Part shown: piece after piece, positions 12,501-27,500 of the stretch
How positions within the stretch are numbered: position 1 is the stretch's first letter
How the letters are laid out: each line of letters starts with the position of its first letter
From: Atrichornis clamosus
Lineage: Eukaryota; Chordata; Aves; Passeriformes; Menuridae
Reading direction: 5' to 3'
Length of the DNA: 64,000 nucleotides
NCBI GenBank assembly: GCA_013400975.1
Contig: WBMZ01004780.1
Location: 28,273-92,272, forward strand
Position numbers and translations under genes: made by a program
Notes under the pieces: generated by a model
The model's input: the letters and a program-made list of their open reading frames with translations, nothing else
Database searches by the model: none
What the model was told of the DNA's origin: nothing

Positions 12501-15500
12501 GCACCCGGCTGTCCTCAGCCTGTCCAGGCTTCATCAGCTCCTGCTGGACTGTGATCTCCTCAATCCACTGGATCAGGGCACTGTGGTACTGCCGGTAATC
12601 ACTCAGCACCTCCTGGATGCTCTCCAGCTCCGTGTGGCTGAGAGAAAACCACGAGAAATAAGAGGAGGGTGAAATGCCACCACAGGGATATCCCAGCCAC
12701 CAGCAGGAATCCCACCTGGGAAAACCTGACCGCCAACAAGCCTGACCCAGGCTGTCAGCTGAAGCGTGAGAGCAGAGCAGAGAGGAGGCAGGAGGTTTCT
12801 CACCGGGTCTCGATCTGGGCGCAGGCTCGCTGCCAGCGGTCCCACAGCTGGCTGCCCTTCTCCTGGTAGCGCTCCAGGTCGATGCTGCGCTCCTGCCTCA
12901 GCTGGAACAGCTGCTCCCCCACCACCTTTGCCTTTGCCATCTCCTCCTCCAGCGTGGAGAACACGGAGCCCTTGTCCTTCACTTCCCCGAGCCACTGCTG
13001 CAAAACCAGCGAGCACAGGTTCAGTGTCACCAAAAGCAGAAGGCACCAAGCCAGAGACGTGCTCCTGCCCAGAGCTGACAAGGCTGGGGAGGGGTTACTG
13101 GGTTTATTTTCCCACTCTCCTTAACCTGCAAAGAACTGGGAGGTTATAGGAGGTGTAGAATGAAGGGGACCATGCTCCAGGGTCAGACTGGTTCAGGCCC
13201 TGTCCTACAGCAACAAGAGAAAGCACAAGCCACAGCAATTCCTCTACACTTACAAAGCAATAAAGGAGGTCATATAAGCAGCACAAAATCCTCCCAGCTG
13301 TATCGAGGCAAGAAAAATGTCCCACAGTCCAAATTCAGCAGAAAAAGGGAAGGACCCTGCTTGACAAACCAACAGCACCAACCTGTAACGCTGTCCTGTG
13401 AGACTGAATGGCTGCCAGGTCAGCAGGGACGGCCTCCTCCTGGCTCAGCTTCACCTCGTACCCTCTGACCAGGGATTCTGCTCCTTGGGTGTTCCGGATG
13501 ATGACATCAACCGTCTTCAACCTGGCACATCAAACAGAGGCAGCACAATGACGTCCAAGATTTGGCAGAGATCTGGATCTCGAGGCTGCACCGTGTGGCG
13601 CTTGGTCACACCCAGCACAAGGGGTGTTGGAGAGACAGAATAAGGTCTTTAGTGAGCTGAGCAAGCTCAGAAAGGTACTTGGGAATAGAGGCACATCCTG
13701 ACTCACTTTTCCAGGTAGATGGAAGACAGCCCATGTGTCTGGTCCATCTTGTTCACCACCAGGTCCAGCTCTGAACGCAAGTGGGGCGTGCTGGGCCCTG
13801 CGGGCGCCTTGTCCAGGAAGCTGCAGCACCTCTCGGACACCACCCGGAGCTCTGACTGCAGCTGCTGCAGATCCTCCTGCATGCGCTGCAGAGGGAGGGA
13901 GAGAATGTGAAAGGAGAGCCCAAACAGGCAGAGAAAAAGCAGGATTGCCCTTGGCAAAGGAGCTGGTAGGAAATGGAGCAGGGAGCCCACCTGCTGAGGA
14001 TTCCTGCTGCCTTCTGTGCAGCGAGACCCCCTCAAACCCCGCACAGCCACGCACCCTTCGCCCACACGCTCACTCCAGAGGAACTACAGCTATTTTTGGA
14101 CCTGTGTCCACCTCGCCCCTCCCCTGCCCACCTCCCAGCAGCAGGCCTGACCTCCTGCTCTGCAATGCGGATGGTGTTTTCCTGGATGGTGTCACCATCT
14201 GCCCGGGTGCTGCTCGGGGCCTGGATCCGGCTCACGAGCCTGTGCTCGCACTCCTCCAGGCGCAGCCGGATGTTCCTGAGCTCCGAGAGGAACGTCCTGG
14301 CAACGGTCTCATCCTTGTCCTCTGCGAGTCAGAGACAAAACACGACAGCAGCTCAAGCACCCCCGGCCAATATCTGCCCCAAACGGGACCCGCCGGGAGC
14401 CCCGGAGCCGGGCTGACACCGGGATCTCTGCTCAGATGGAAAACAAGTTAATTAAATCAGCTCATTCAAATGCAGCTGAAAACGAGTCCAGCCACAGGGA
14501 ACCTCGCCGGAGTCCTCAGTGCTAATGGGACTCTCACAGTGTCACAAGTGCCACCACCACGTTTATTTTCCCAAGGACTAAATGCAGGAAGAGCTCCTTG
14601 CTTGGAATGCGTCCCCATTCCCAAGAAAATAAGGGGAAGAGGACTCAGCAGTTCACAGCCAAGGCCTCTCTGCAGGAATACTGCTGGACAAAGGCCGAGC
14701 ACTTGGATGGATGGATGGAGAAATAAGGAGAGCAGCTGCTCACACCATCAACCAGCTAGCTCAGGAAAAAAAGAGCATGGAGCCATCCCATAAATCCTTT
14801 GTTTATGAGTTCCCACAGCTCCTGGTTAAACCATCAGGCCCTTTGAAGCTCACCGTTCTCCATGGACTCCAGCAGCTGACGGATGTGTTCCTTGGAAGAC
14901 TCCACTTCCTCCTCCAGGCGCAGCCGGTCCGACACGGAGAAGAGCTCCGAGTCCCGGCTGTCCTGCAGGAAGTCCTCGTAGTGGGCCTGGAGGCTCTTCA
15001 GGGCTTGCTGACACTCCCCTTGAGCCAAGGATCTGAGCTGCAAGTGGCAAAAGCAGCACATCCAAACCTCAGGAACAACTTCCCGCACATCACGCCTGCG
15101 GCCGCCCTCCCCAGCCCAACCTCCTTCATTGGCCGAGGATTTTCAGAGCAGAAAAGGTAAATCCTCTGCATCAGCCTCGTGTCTCTCTGCTGCCACGCTC
15201 ACTCCCTAATGAAAAGCTCAATCTACAATCTCTCCTCCTTGTTACAGCTCAGCAGCAAACTCCTGATTCTCTTTTCATTGGGAAAAGCTGCAATCCTTTC
15301 ACACAGCACCCCCAAGCTCAGGTTTTCCCACTATTCAAGGTGTAAAGACCCTTGACTTGCCCAACCTTGCATTCCCTGGACTCTCCCCTCTCCTCTGCCC
15401 CTTGGAAAAGCCCAGAGAGCGAGCAGCACAACTCCAGAAGCAGGCAGGGAAGTTCCTCCATACCTTTTCCATGCTGAAGCTTTGCACCAGGGCTATGTCC

Positions 15501-18500
15501 TTGCGCAGGTAGTTCCAGGAGATGAGGCTCTTGGTGTTCATGTGGAGCTGGTGCCAGAGAGCCATCACCTTCTGGTACAGCTGTTCTACCCTGCAAGGGG
15601 AAGGAATGGATCCATCAGGCCTGGATCTCCCCAGCACAGCCAGCCCTGACCCCGTTAATCCTCCAGCCACCACCTCCAGACAGCAGCCCATCAATCCAGT
15701 GATCCCAGTCTGGCAGCACTCACGGAGTGATGCTCCTGCTGTTCAGTGCCAGAGATCCCTGTGGGGATCCCTCCTCTCAAACTGTCATTTTTTTCCTTTG
15801 CAAGCTACTGTAGCAGTCACTGCAATGGAGTTTGCAGCTGTAGAACCATGAGGGATTCCTTTCCTCACCACAAATTAGCTGTGCCTCCCACTCCTGTTCC
15901 TCCATCCCAGCTCTCTTCCCATTCCCACCCCAAATCTGTCCCCTCCCGTGCCACCATCCCATGTCACCAAGTTACCTGTTGGCCATCTCGATGGCCTCTT
16001 TGTTGGGCGGGGGGATCAGGAAGCAGACAGAAGGCACCATGGCCTCGTTCCCCGTGGGGCTGATCACCTTCCACTTGGTCCTCTGGGAATTGTCCTCCAG
16101 GACACACTCATCATTCCTGCAGATGGTGATCTGCGACAGCACCAACACCAGCAGCCCGTCAGAAACCAGCAGCAGGGCCACGCACGCCTGTCCCTGCTGC
16201 CAGCCCCTCTCCTGGGGGTGAGCCAGCTCCCAAAAATACACAGATAGATATATTTTAATCAAGCAAAAAGCCAGGAATGCTGCCAAGCAGCGCAGCACGC
16301 TCGTGCCTGGAGAGGAAGGGACGAGGAAGTCAAAGGGAGCTGGCTGCCACCCACGTGCTTGTTTGGCTGAGGCTGAGGAAGCCCATCCTCCTTGGCGGAG
16401 GAAGGACTCCAGCTCCTGCCCAGAATAAATCTGAGGCACGGAAATCTGCTCCAGGAAAAACAGCCGTGCTATTTCCCTCCTTCTGCCTTCCCACTCCATT
16501 CCCGCTTTCCATTGACGGATTCTACGGAGCTCATCCCAAACCACCACGGGTGTCACTCCCCTGCCTTGTCCCCGCCTTCCCTTCCCAAGTTCCACCCTGC
16601 CAGCCCTCACCTCGATCTGCCGGTAGTCACAGACAGCCTTGATGGGGATGGTGCTCTTCACAGCCTGCTCCGGGTTCCTGGGCCGGAGCTGCACGATGCT
16701 TTTGGATCGTCCCACCAGGCTGGCCACGGAGCTCTTGGACTGGATGAGCTGCTCCTTCTCATCCTGGCAGGGAGAAGGAGGATGGGCACGTTGCTCAAGG
16801 CTGAGGAGGGAAAAGTCTCTCCCAGGCATCCCGGCTCCCCCCCCACCCCAGTGCTGGCCTGCCAGGGCTGAGCAAACGTGTCAGGAGGATCCTGCTGCTC
16901 TGCCAGGATGGGATAGAAGGGGTCAGGAGATGGGATGGGAGAGAGGACAGACATCAGGTTGGCGTGGGACTGCTCCACTACTGCTCCCACTGCCCTGCAA
17001 AGCCACATGCACAGCTCTGGCTCTCTGGCTGGTAGGACAGGAAAACGCTTCCTTTCGAAAGGGCAAAAAAAGAGAACACAACATCCACCAAAATAAAGTC
17101 CCAGGAGCTGTGAGGGGCCAAGAGCAGGACAAGCTCCAGCCCAAAGCCAGGAACACTTAGTTGTCTGGAGGAGAGACCACGGAAGCATGCTCCCTTCTCT
17201 AAAGCAAAGGATGAAGGCGTGTTTAAACCAATGGCTGGAATGGGATACGATGAATTACGCGGATAAAACATCCCAGGAGCAGGGGCTCGGGGTGCAGTGA
17301 TCGCACAGGTCACTGGGCTTGGGGAGACATTTGCCAGCTGGAGGACAACGCCGCGTCATTGATTCCTACAATTCCCTGCTGGGTTTGGTGATGGGACCAA
17401 CCCGGGGCGGGGAATTGGTGGCAAAGCCCCCCTGGAAGAGCCTCCAGCACCGATGGAGACCTGTGCGGATCACGACACCGGCAGCTCACGTGATTTAGTG
17501 ACAGCTCAGCCCGTTCTGGCTGCAAAGGTTTTAAAAAAAGGATCCCAGAAAATGTTCTCCCTCATGCTCAGTACTCTGGGGTTGGTTAGTGTGCTACGAC
17601 AGTGGAGGAGAATTTAATGGTTTAAAAAAAAAAAAAAAAGAAAAAAAAAGAAAAAGAAAAGAATAAATGATTAAATAAACTACCTGTGCCTGTCCCAGGG
17701 AGCATGATTGGAAGAAATACAACTTTAACTTATTAGGTAAGAAAGAGTAATATAGCTGAGCTGGGGGCAGCTGCCCCAGTCCTGGGTTTGTGGCCACTCT
17801 CTGGCTGCCCAGAACAGCCTCTCCCACCCCAGACAGTGCCTGCCAGACTCCCGATGTTCCAGGGCTCCCAAACACAGACCCCAGGAGCCAGGCTGGCTGC
17901 TCCATGTCCTGGCAGCGCCGGAGAAAGGCCAGGACAACCCCAAGACCACGACAGAGAGGACGGGGGAGCCCCCAGGCCTCCGGGAGAGAAGACAATGCTG
18001 ATGCACCCATCACACCCAGTGTCACTGGAGATCAGTGCTGCGCACTGAGCAGAGTGACTCCCTGCCTCCACACACTCAGTGTCACCTCCTGACCCTTCCA
18101 CCACAGCTCAGCTCTTCACCCGCAGCCCAAATCCTCCCCTGACCCTGGTGTCAAACGCCAGCTGATGCTTTGCTCCTTGGGGTTTGTTTTTAGGTTGGTT
18201 TATTTCAGGCCAAATCAGACAAGAAGGTGACAGCACCCGGCCTCTGCTCCGCCACAGCTAAGCCAGGCCACGTGTTCAGAGATCAGCCCCTGGCACAGCC
18301 GGGCTGCCCTGGCTCTCCCCCCATCCAGGGGGATGGATTAACACGGGATTTGGGCTGGATAAAGCGCAGGCGTTTCTCCACCAGCTCAAAAGCAGGACCA
18401 GGAGCATCCTCCAGGCTCTGCGTGACGCTGTTGTCAGCAGAACTCGACCAGGATGGCAGGATGGGGCAGGACCAGCTCACACACCAGGCTGCGAACAGCA

Positions 18501-21500
18501 CAGGCTGCCTGCTCCACACCCCGAGGACACAGAGAGGTCAGACTGTGCCTCTGAATGACAGCGACCAAGATCCAGCTACAGCACCCCACAGCCACGGCCA
18601 AACCCGCACAGCAGCTCCAAGGAAAAGCAAATCACTGACCGAGGTGGAAAACACACCACATCCCATCAAACTGTGCGAATAACGAGCCCAGTGTTCCCTG
18701 GGAAAGCCAGAGGTGCCCCAGGCAATGCTGCTGGACCGGAGCAGGGTGGTGGGATGCTGGAGAACCCACCATGGAGTCCTGCAGCAGGTCCTCCAGCCGC
18801 GTCAGGCTCGTGTTGTGGTCGCAGGAATATTTCCTTTTGATGGAGTCCTGCAGGTTCCGCAGGTACGCCTCCGACTCCCGGGCGTCGCTGAAGAACTGCA
18901 GGGGCAAAAAGGGTCACAGGAACCTGGATGAGTCCCCCACAAGCAGCCAGAGCCCACCGCAGGCAGGCAAGGAGCAACCCGACAGCTCAGCCAGCAGCTC
19001 CTGATGCTGTCCTTAGGGCTGCAAGGGCAGGATCATCCCACACGGACAGCCAGATTACAGGGAAGTTGATCCCTTTTTCCCCCAGCAAGACATCCCCAGA
19101 GTGCAGCTAAGAGATATTCAGGAGGAAGAAGCTCCCTGAGCACCCCAAATCCCTCCTTCCCTCCCCGCAAAGCAGCACAGGGAACTCATGCAGCTGATGG
19201 AGCGGGATTCAGCGGGTGGAGACCGAGGGAATTTGGTCCCAAATACCTGGAAATAGGCAGCGTTCTCCTTCACGTGCTGCTCCACGCACAGGCAGAGCTG
19301 CTTGATCCACTGCCACTGGGTGTGCACGGCGGCGCTGTAGGCCTGAGGAACACAGGGAAAATGGCACTGGAAGGTGGGCTTTTACGGCCAGGAGGGGCGT
19401 GGGAAGGTCAAAAATGGGCAAGATCTGGCTGCAACCAGGAGGGTTTGGACATAGGAGATGGCAGATCCTGGGTCACCAATGCCTCCATGTCCCATGTCCC
19501 ACACACCCACGATGCCGGGGGCTGAGGCAGGCACAGGTTTGCTTTTACCCCCTGGAAAAGGTTCCTGCATCCATTTTTATCACCACGACAGTTTGCCTGG
19601 AAGCCTGGATGACTCCAGGGCAACCAAGGCCATTCCCTGTATCACCTCAGAGTGGGAAAAGCTCACGCTCTGTGTATTTTGTGTCTTAATTTGAGGTGGG
19701 GATTATTTGGGAATGGCCCCGAGCACTGATGTCCTGCCACCATAAAACGCTTTATCAGGCACTGTGGGGTGGGGCAGCAAGTCTCCCAATTCCAGGTGAG
19801 GTGATTTGCTGCCAGCTGATCCTCTGGAATCCCACGAATTTTCCCTGTTCCCGCTCACCTCCACGGTTTGCTTGGCTGGGTGGTTCTCCAAGGAGAGCAG
19901 CTCAGCCGTGTCCTGGAGGGAGCGGAAGATGTCCTGCTTCTCTTCCAGCTCTGCTGTCAGCTCCTGCATGAGGGACACAGGAAAAGTCCAAATCCCAGCT
20001 CTGCGACCTCGCTCAGCCCACGTGTCCAACGAACACAGCCTGGAAGCGCCGCAGGAAATGCCAGCGGATCCCAGGGAATCCAGCACGGCACCACAGCCCA
20101 TTCCCAACGGGATCTGCCTCCCGTGTGCCAAACACACAGGGCAGATGGAACACAGACACTGGAAACCTGCCCGGGGACCTCTTCAGCTCCAGACAGTGTG
20201 ATTGGGGAAAGATGGGAATTTATTTATACTGCTTTAAAGAGGAACCAATTTTCTCCTTTGGCTCAGACTTCCCCCCACCACTCCCGCTAGTTCAAGATGC
20301 CTTTAGCTCCAAAATAATGCTAAAAATACATCTTTTGATGTCTTTTTGATTGAAATTCAACTGAACACACGCTTTCATTTCTCCTCCTGCTCTGGGGAGA
20401 GCTTCCATCAGCTCTGTTCACGAGCAGCAAGCTCAGTGAGCTGGGAGGGAGCACCCAGGAGCCTCTGGGGAACTGAGGTCTGTTGGGAGCTGGGGGCTCC
20501 ACAGCGGATCAGAAGCAGCAGCAGCACGGCCAGGAGAGCCCCTGCCCTGCCAGCACTCACCGAGAAGTAGTTCTTCTTGGCTGCGATGTTGGGGTTGTTG
20601 TCACTCCAGTCGTAGGCCAGCTCCTCCTCCTCCTTCTCATTCAGCCAGATCAGCTCGGCAGTGGCCCGAGACACAAATCCATGCAAGCTCTGGAGGTGCC
20701 TCAGCCGGAAGCTCGAGGTTTCCTGGACGCAAGGAATTGTTATTCCTCCTCCCTGTTTCTCGCCCCCTCCCCAGCCGTGGAGCAGGGATGGACCCCACGC
20801 TCCCTGGGCAGTGCTGGGAGCCCACTCACCATCAGTTTAGGATACTGTGTCTCCAGCTTGCCAAGGGTCTCCGTGTAGCTCGCGCGGAAATTCGGAGACA
20901 TTTTACCCTGCAGGACGAGAAGTGCTCCTGTTACCCGACACCGGATGGCATCACTCGAAACCCCATCCCCAAATCTTTCCCCACAGCTCTGTGTGAGGAA
21001 GAGGAAGTTGAGAGGATGGCTCATGGCAGCACTGTGTCAATTCAGAAGCTCCATCTTTAAAAAATTCCTCTGTCCCGGGAACTTGACCCACAAGAGGCGA
21101 TCCCAACGCCCTCAGCTCCCCGAGTGGTGCCATGCCCGGTGCCCCCCAGCCTGTGCCACCTCACCTCGTACATCCTGGCCTCCTTGACGCTGGAGCCCAG
21201 GTCCTCCACGCTGGCATGGATGTGCCTCTGGGTCTCCAGCTGGGACTCCACGCTCGGCAGGTCAGTCCCCCACTCCGCCCGCTCCAGCCTCATCTGAAAC
21301 CAAGAGGCTCAAGTCAGCACTCCTCATCTGCTCTCAGAAGGACACCAGGAGACCTCCCAGGCCACTCCAGAGGGAACAAACACCTCCCAGCCCTGCTAGA
21401 AGATCCTAAGCCAGTGCTCCAACAGTGAGTGTTTCTGGGACAGCCTACACAAGCTTCACACCCACGTAAGACCAACTGACTGCACCAGTACAGATTTGCT

Positions 21501-24500
21501 TCCGCTTTGAAAGGCTCCTCTGATCTCCACTGGCCAGCAGGACCACAAAAGAGAAAACCCAACTCGAGACAAAAGCGTCAGATCTCCAAAAACCACAAAC
21601 CATCAAAGCAACTATTCACAGATAAAGGCAGGAAAAAGCCCAGGGCAGCTTCCCACATCAGCTGGAGCAGAGGCAGGAGGTTTGGCCCGGCGCTCACCTG
21701 CATCTCCTCCACCCAGGCCAGCAGCTCGTACACGAAGCGCAGGCTGCCTTCGTCCTCGGAAGAGGAGATGGCCACCAGCTCCGTCCTGGTCATGGGCTTC
21801 CGGAACCAGGAGGCCGAGGAGGTGTGCAGCCCCTTGGTCAGGGACTCGCCCTTCAGGTGCGTCGTGCTCAGCGTGGACGTGGGCACCAGCTCCAGGGTGG
21901 AGAAGTGGCCCTTCCTGTACAGGTTGGTGCATTCCAGCCTCAGCGTCACCAGCTCGTCCTGCAGCCGCATGATCCTGGGGGCAGCCAGCAGGGAAAGGGT
22001 GAGGAGAGGCACCCACCCTCCCTCCGTCCCCAGGACAGGCCTGCAGCCCCTGGGCACGTTTCTCTCACCGGAACACCAGCTCCTCCAGCTGGTAGTAGTT
22101 CTCATCCCGCAGGATCTGCACGTCCACCTGGAGCTGGCGGATGAGCCCCTCGCACTCCTGCAGGTACATGACCACGTCGGACTCGTACTGCACCGGCTGG
22201 CCCGACTCCAGGTGAGCAGCATCCTGCACAGGGACACAGCACACGGTCAGGGCTGGGTCCCCTCGGCCCAGGAGGGACAGCGAGGACACCACAGCAACCC
22301 AGCTTGGAGACTGGAAATACTCTTTGATCCACAAGCTCAGCTGGAGCAGGACATGAATCCATCCCTCACACCACACCCAGGACACTCCCTTTAGAAAAAC
22401 TCCTGTAGATGAACTGATAGCTTCTAGGGATGGATGGGATCACCATTTTTAGCTCCCAGCCCTTTCAACCAACATCTCTTTCTCCCAGAACAAAAAAAAA
22501 CCCTTTCAGAAGCCTGCTCCCTACCCAGGGTCTGCCACTGAGTCCTTTCCATCATTAAAACAGATTTCGGGGGTTTTAAACCTCATTATACAACAAAAAT
22601 TATACAACAAGCTTTCCCAGAATCGCTCTTCTCCTCCAGCACCAGCACCTCTGCAGATGTTCAGCCTCACTTGCTGTATCCCCAGAGGACAAGAACATTC
22701 CCCATCCCCCTGTCCTCAAGGTCATCTATGGATCACCAAGTATCCACCAGCTTCCCTAGAGCACCTCTGGGATAGGCTCAAGGGCAGAAGAGAAAAGAAA
22801 GCTGTCCAGGGGAACCCACCATCCCAGGCAGAAGAGAGGGGAGGAGATGGGTACAAAAGAAGAGTAGGAAAACAAAGGAATAAACAAAATAAGGAGGGGG
22901 AAACACTACCCCCCACTCACAGCCTGCAGCGTGTTCTTCGCCAGGGTGAGTTTTTCTTCACAGCTCAGAGCACCATTCTGGATTTTGTTAGCGATTTGTA
23001 GCAGCAATTCCAGCCTGGAATGACAGAGGGAGATGAGAGAGGGCGTTTGGATGTCCCTCTGGCCAGGGAAGGAGCAGGGGACATCTCTGCCACGGGCACA
23101 GCACCGACCTCTCCACTGCCGGCCGCAGGAGCTTCTCGCGCTCCAGCATCTCAATGATGAGCTTGCCCCACTCCTCCTCCACGTCGTTGGGGTGGTAGCC
23201 CTGGGGCAACTTGATGCGTCCAAACTCAATCCATACCTGGAGGGAACATCAACAGATTGGCATTTCCCACCTCTCCCTTGAGCTGGTATGGGATTGCAGC
23301 AAGGGAAGTGGGGCTCTGCCTCCGCTCCCGCAGTGTGCTGCTCGCTGCACCATTTATCCCGAGGGTTATTCCCACTTCTCCATTCCAAAATAAACCTGAA
23401 CTGAGCACACTTTAGTCTTGCTAAAAGCACGACATTCCCACCTACCAGCCTCTGGGTAGCCATGATGATCCTTACCTCTAGCAGTTTATAGAGCTCCTCT
23501 ATCCTTCCTTTTTCCTGCTCTTTCGCTGGGATTTCAGTCTCTTTGAAGTGTATGTACTGGTTATAAAGTGCCTGGGGATGAGAAAGGCTCATCAGGACCT
23601 ATTCTGGGGAATGCCAGCACTCATTCCCTGGCGCTGAGCACATGGGACACTGTGGGTGGACCTTGTCCAGGACCTACCTTTAGCTCTACAGGGTTCTGGG
23701 GGAAGGATTTGTCTGACATGAGTATCGTGTGCTGCTTGATCCATGAGATGAGGGACTCCACACGGCTCTGGTATTCCAGCCACCTCGAATCCACCTCCTG
23801 TGGGATGAGAGTGTCTTTGCAAGCACTGCTGGTGGGCAAATCTCCGTGGGGACAAGGGAGAGCCCAGCAGAGCACAGAGGGAACTGAGGTGCTCAAGGTG
23901 GTTCATGTGCCAGCGCCTCCCTGCTGTGAAGCCATCCCAGGTAAAGGGAAGAGGAGGATCCTCCTTGCAAGCTGCCTGCTGGAAGCTCAGCTTTCCCGTG
24001 AGCTCAAAACCATGGCAGAACCTACAGAGCTTGGAGAGCACCATGGCCTTACAGACACACCAGCAGGTCACAGGGCAGACACGCCATGGGGACTCTCCTT
24101 CCTCCCCCTGAGCCTCTTCCCCCCATCAGCCCTTTGCCACGGGGAACAGATCCTTTCCCAAACCCTTCCCACAACCCACAGCTGCCTCCCAAAGGGCTGT
24201 CCCAACCTCCCAACCCACAGCCACGCTTACGATAGCGCTGATCCCTTCTCCTCCCTCGGGGACTTTGGGAAAGGCATCGTAGATTGAAGACACGTAAGTT
24301 ATCACGGATTTCTCATCCGGAGAGGGGACATCCACATCTGACAAGAGGGAAGCAGAAAGGCAGTGAGGAATGGGAATAGACAGGTTGGCATCTCCCTGCA
24401 CTGGTCACATGCCCTGGCCCACCCACCTTCGGCGTCCAGCAGCCGCGTGACCCCCAGGCGCTCGGCGATCTCAAAGGCCTGCTCCAGGTTCTCCCGGTTA

Positions 24501-27500
24501 CTCTGGATCTGCACCCTCTCCATGTCCACCAGATCTGGCCTGCAAGGCACGGAGCAGAGGCGTAACGTTGGCAAACAGCACAAGGTGCCCAGGGCAGAGC
24601 ATCCTGGCTGGGCATGGCTGCCGTGGATGGCTCTGAGCCCCTGTCCCAGGCTGGCGGCTCTCGGAGGGGACCTGGGCTGCAGCACCTCCCCAGCCCATCC
24701 TGTTTGGAAAGGGGGGTTCAGGCTGTAAAGGAAAACTTCTTGGTCCCACTGACCAAGCAGCCCGGGAAGAAGGAACTCTGAGAGTTTTAACTGCTGCTCA
24801 GGAGACCTCCAAGATGCCTGGATAAAAGCACGGATGGAAGTGCTGCTATTCATGGAAAGCAAAAGGGCAGCACTGACACGTAACCACTGCAGCACTCAGA
24901 GTTTAAAAGCTTTTCTTTTCTGCCTCTCTCCCCAACCTCATTAAGGTGTTTTTCTCTTGCAACCTGATGTATTTTTTGCTCACTCCAAGCATCCACCCCT
25001 CAGCTACCTGGCAGAAGAGATAATTCCAGGTAAAAAAAGACATTGCTCCCTGCAAGCCTCACCCACACCTTCAAGCACTTCAGGCCATCAGTGACCGCAG
25101 TGGTGGGCAGGGACTCCCGGGAGATCCTCATCCCTCCTCCCACCCTCACAACGCTCTCCACTGCTCCTTCCCACCTACCTGTATCTGTGGATGAGGGCGT
25201 TGAACATCTTCCCATCGCTCCAGCACGAGGAGAAGTTGGTGCACTTCACTCCAATGTAACCTGCTGTCACCTTTTGTGTCCACAGAAGCAGCTTCTCCTT
25301 GGCTGACATATCCCCCAGCTCCCCACTGATGTAGATGTCGGAGATCTGTAAGGAAGCGGCACAGCCATGGGGTGATGCAGGAGCAGGGAAGGCTCCACCA
25401 GGCACATCCAGTTTCCATGTACTTGTCCCACACCTGGCAGCTGCCAGGAAGGGCAGGAGGAAAATCCTGGTCACGGTGAAGGGAAAGAGGACCCTGAAGC
25501 TGAGAAACTTGGGAATGGGTCACTGGAGCTGCAGGAGAACACCAGGGTGATGTGGCACGGTGTGGTTTGGGCAGGCTGGAGATCCAGGCAGGCGAGGGAG
25601 GCAGAGCCAGACATCTGACAATCCCATTTCACGGGAGCACAAGGTGCTGCTTGGCCACACACAGCCCATCCCAGGCAGGACAGGAGCTGCCACCACCAGA
25701 TCCCAGCTTCCTACAACCACCGGAGCCGCTCCCTCCGCACCAACCCTGTCCCCACCAGACAGGGACACACCTCACCAGGAACACAATGTCCTGGAGAGAG
25801 GAGGCTCCAGGCAGGTCCCTTCCTGCCCCTTCCCGCCCCAAACACGCCGTGCACCCTCCTGTTCCCTCCCTCCTCCTGCCCAGCACCCAGCACGAGGAGC
25901 CCCAGCACCCTCGGACACCCGCGGCTCCCACAGGAGTGGTTGGTCCCACCCGGCAGCACCTGGGGTGGGCAATGAGAAGGGACCACTGGCCCCATCCCTT
26001 GCTGGGGCTGCCGGTGTGGCAGGGGACGCTCCAGCTGGAGCTCCAGGGTACACCTGGAGCATCCCGTTGTAAAAATTACCAACTTAAGAAGTGGGAAACA
26101 GCACTTGGAGAGGAGGTCTCTCCCCGACCTCCAGCCATGGAACAGCTCCACGTCGGGGCAAAAGGGAAGGGTGAGGAGAAAGATATCACATTCCCCCTCT
26201 GCCTTGTTGGGCCTGGAGAGGGGGGTGCCAGGGGGTGCTGGTGGCAGGGGTGCTGTGACCCACTTCCCAACAAAAGAGAGCGACAGCCACGGACCCCTCA
26301 GACAGACGCCCAGGACCGGCTGCGAATCCCAGACTGGCACGTGACACCACGCACGTGTCTCCACATGCCAGCATATTCCTGATTGGCACGGCTCCCTCCT
26401 CGCCCTCCCCTCTCCAGCTCCCCAATTAGTACAACTGCCTCCCCTTAATTAAGGGGCAGACAAAGGGGAGGGTGTGAGCCGCTCGGATTTTTCCGGGGTG
26501 CCCGTGGAAAGGCAACGCAGGCTGTTTGTTCCCTGGATTCCTCCTCCCGGCACTGCAGGGAGAAGATGTGCCAGGACCCAGCCCCACCCGCCGCCCTGAA
26601 AACACCCAGTTGCTTTATTCCCCCCCGAAACACACCCAGTTGGGTGCTGGCACTGCACAGGTCCCAGCTGTCAGACATCCCTTTGCAGGCAGGAGACAGG
26701 GACCTGCAGGATTATCCGTCTCTCCCGCCGGCGGGGCGGATGCTGCCGGTGTAATTGGTATGCTGCAGCTCACCTCCCTCTCCAGCCTGATACGCTCATC
26801 ACACATAAAACTGCTCTTTGTCAGCTGCTGCCACACTGCCAGAGCTGCCTTTAACTCCTCCAGCCCCGGGGCTGGGTGTCCCCGGGGATGTCAGGAGCCA
26901 GCACCTGGCAGCAGAGCCGGGATGGATGGGACGATGTGCTGGGTGAGCAGCAGGATGCAGGGTGGGACCCTCCACGCCTGCAGGGAGCAGGGAGGGACCC
27001 ACAAACCTCCATCTGCTCAGCACCCCCTTATTAATTACCTAATGGCTCTTAATTAAGAGCAAAATGAACCCTTCTGTGAACCCACCCGACCGTCTGTGCC
27101 CCACTCAGGCTCTCCAGCACTGCTGCCCATCCGGGAGCACCTCACAGCACCCAGCTCTGACAAATCCTTTATTTTTAATCACTGACACAGCACTGGGGTT
27201 GGCCAACCACTGGGCCTTTTCCCTGAGACCATCCTAGAAGGAAACCCTCCCACAGATGCGCCCACAGAGGTGCGGGATGCGGCACCAGCTCCACCCTCCT
27301 TTCTTCACATGTCTGTGACAGGACAAAGATTTAGGGAGGCACCAGGAAGAAAAGAGAGCAGAAACTCAGGGCCAAACCCTTCCAAACCCTTCCAGCATCA
27401 GCCTCGTGCAACAAGCAACTGGTGGCAGGACGCTGAAGGCCGCATGGTGACTGTGACACTGGTCCCAACCTGGCAAAGCTATCGGGGGCCACAGCCCCTC

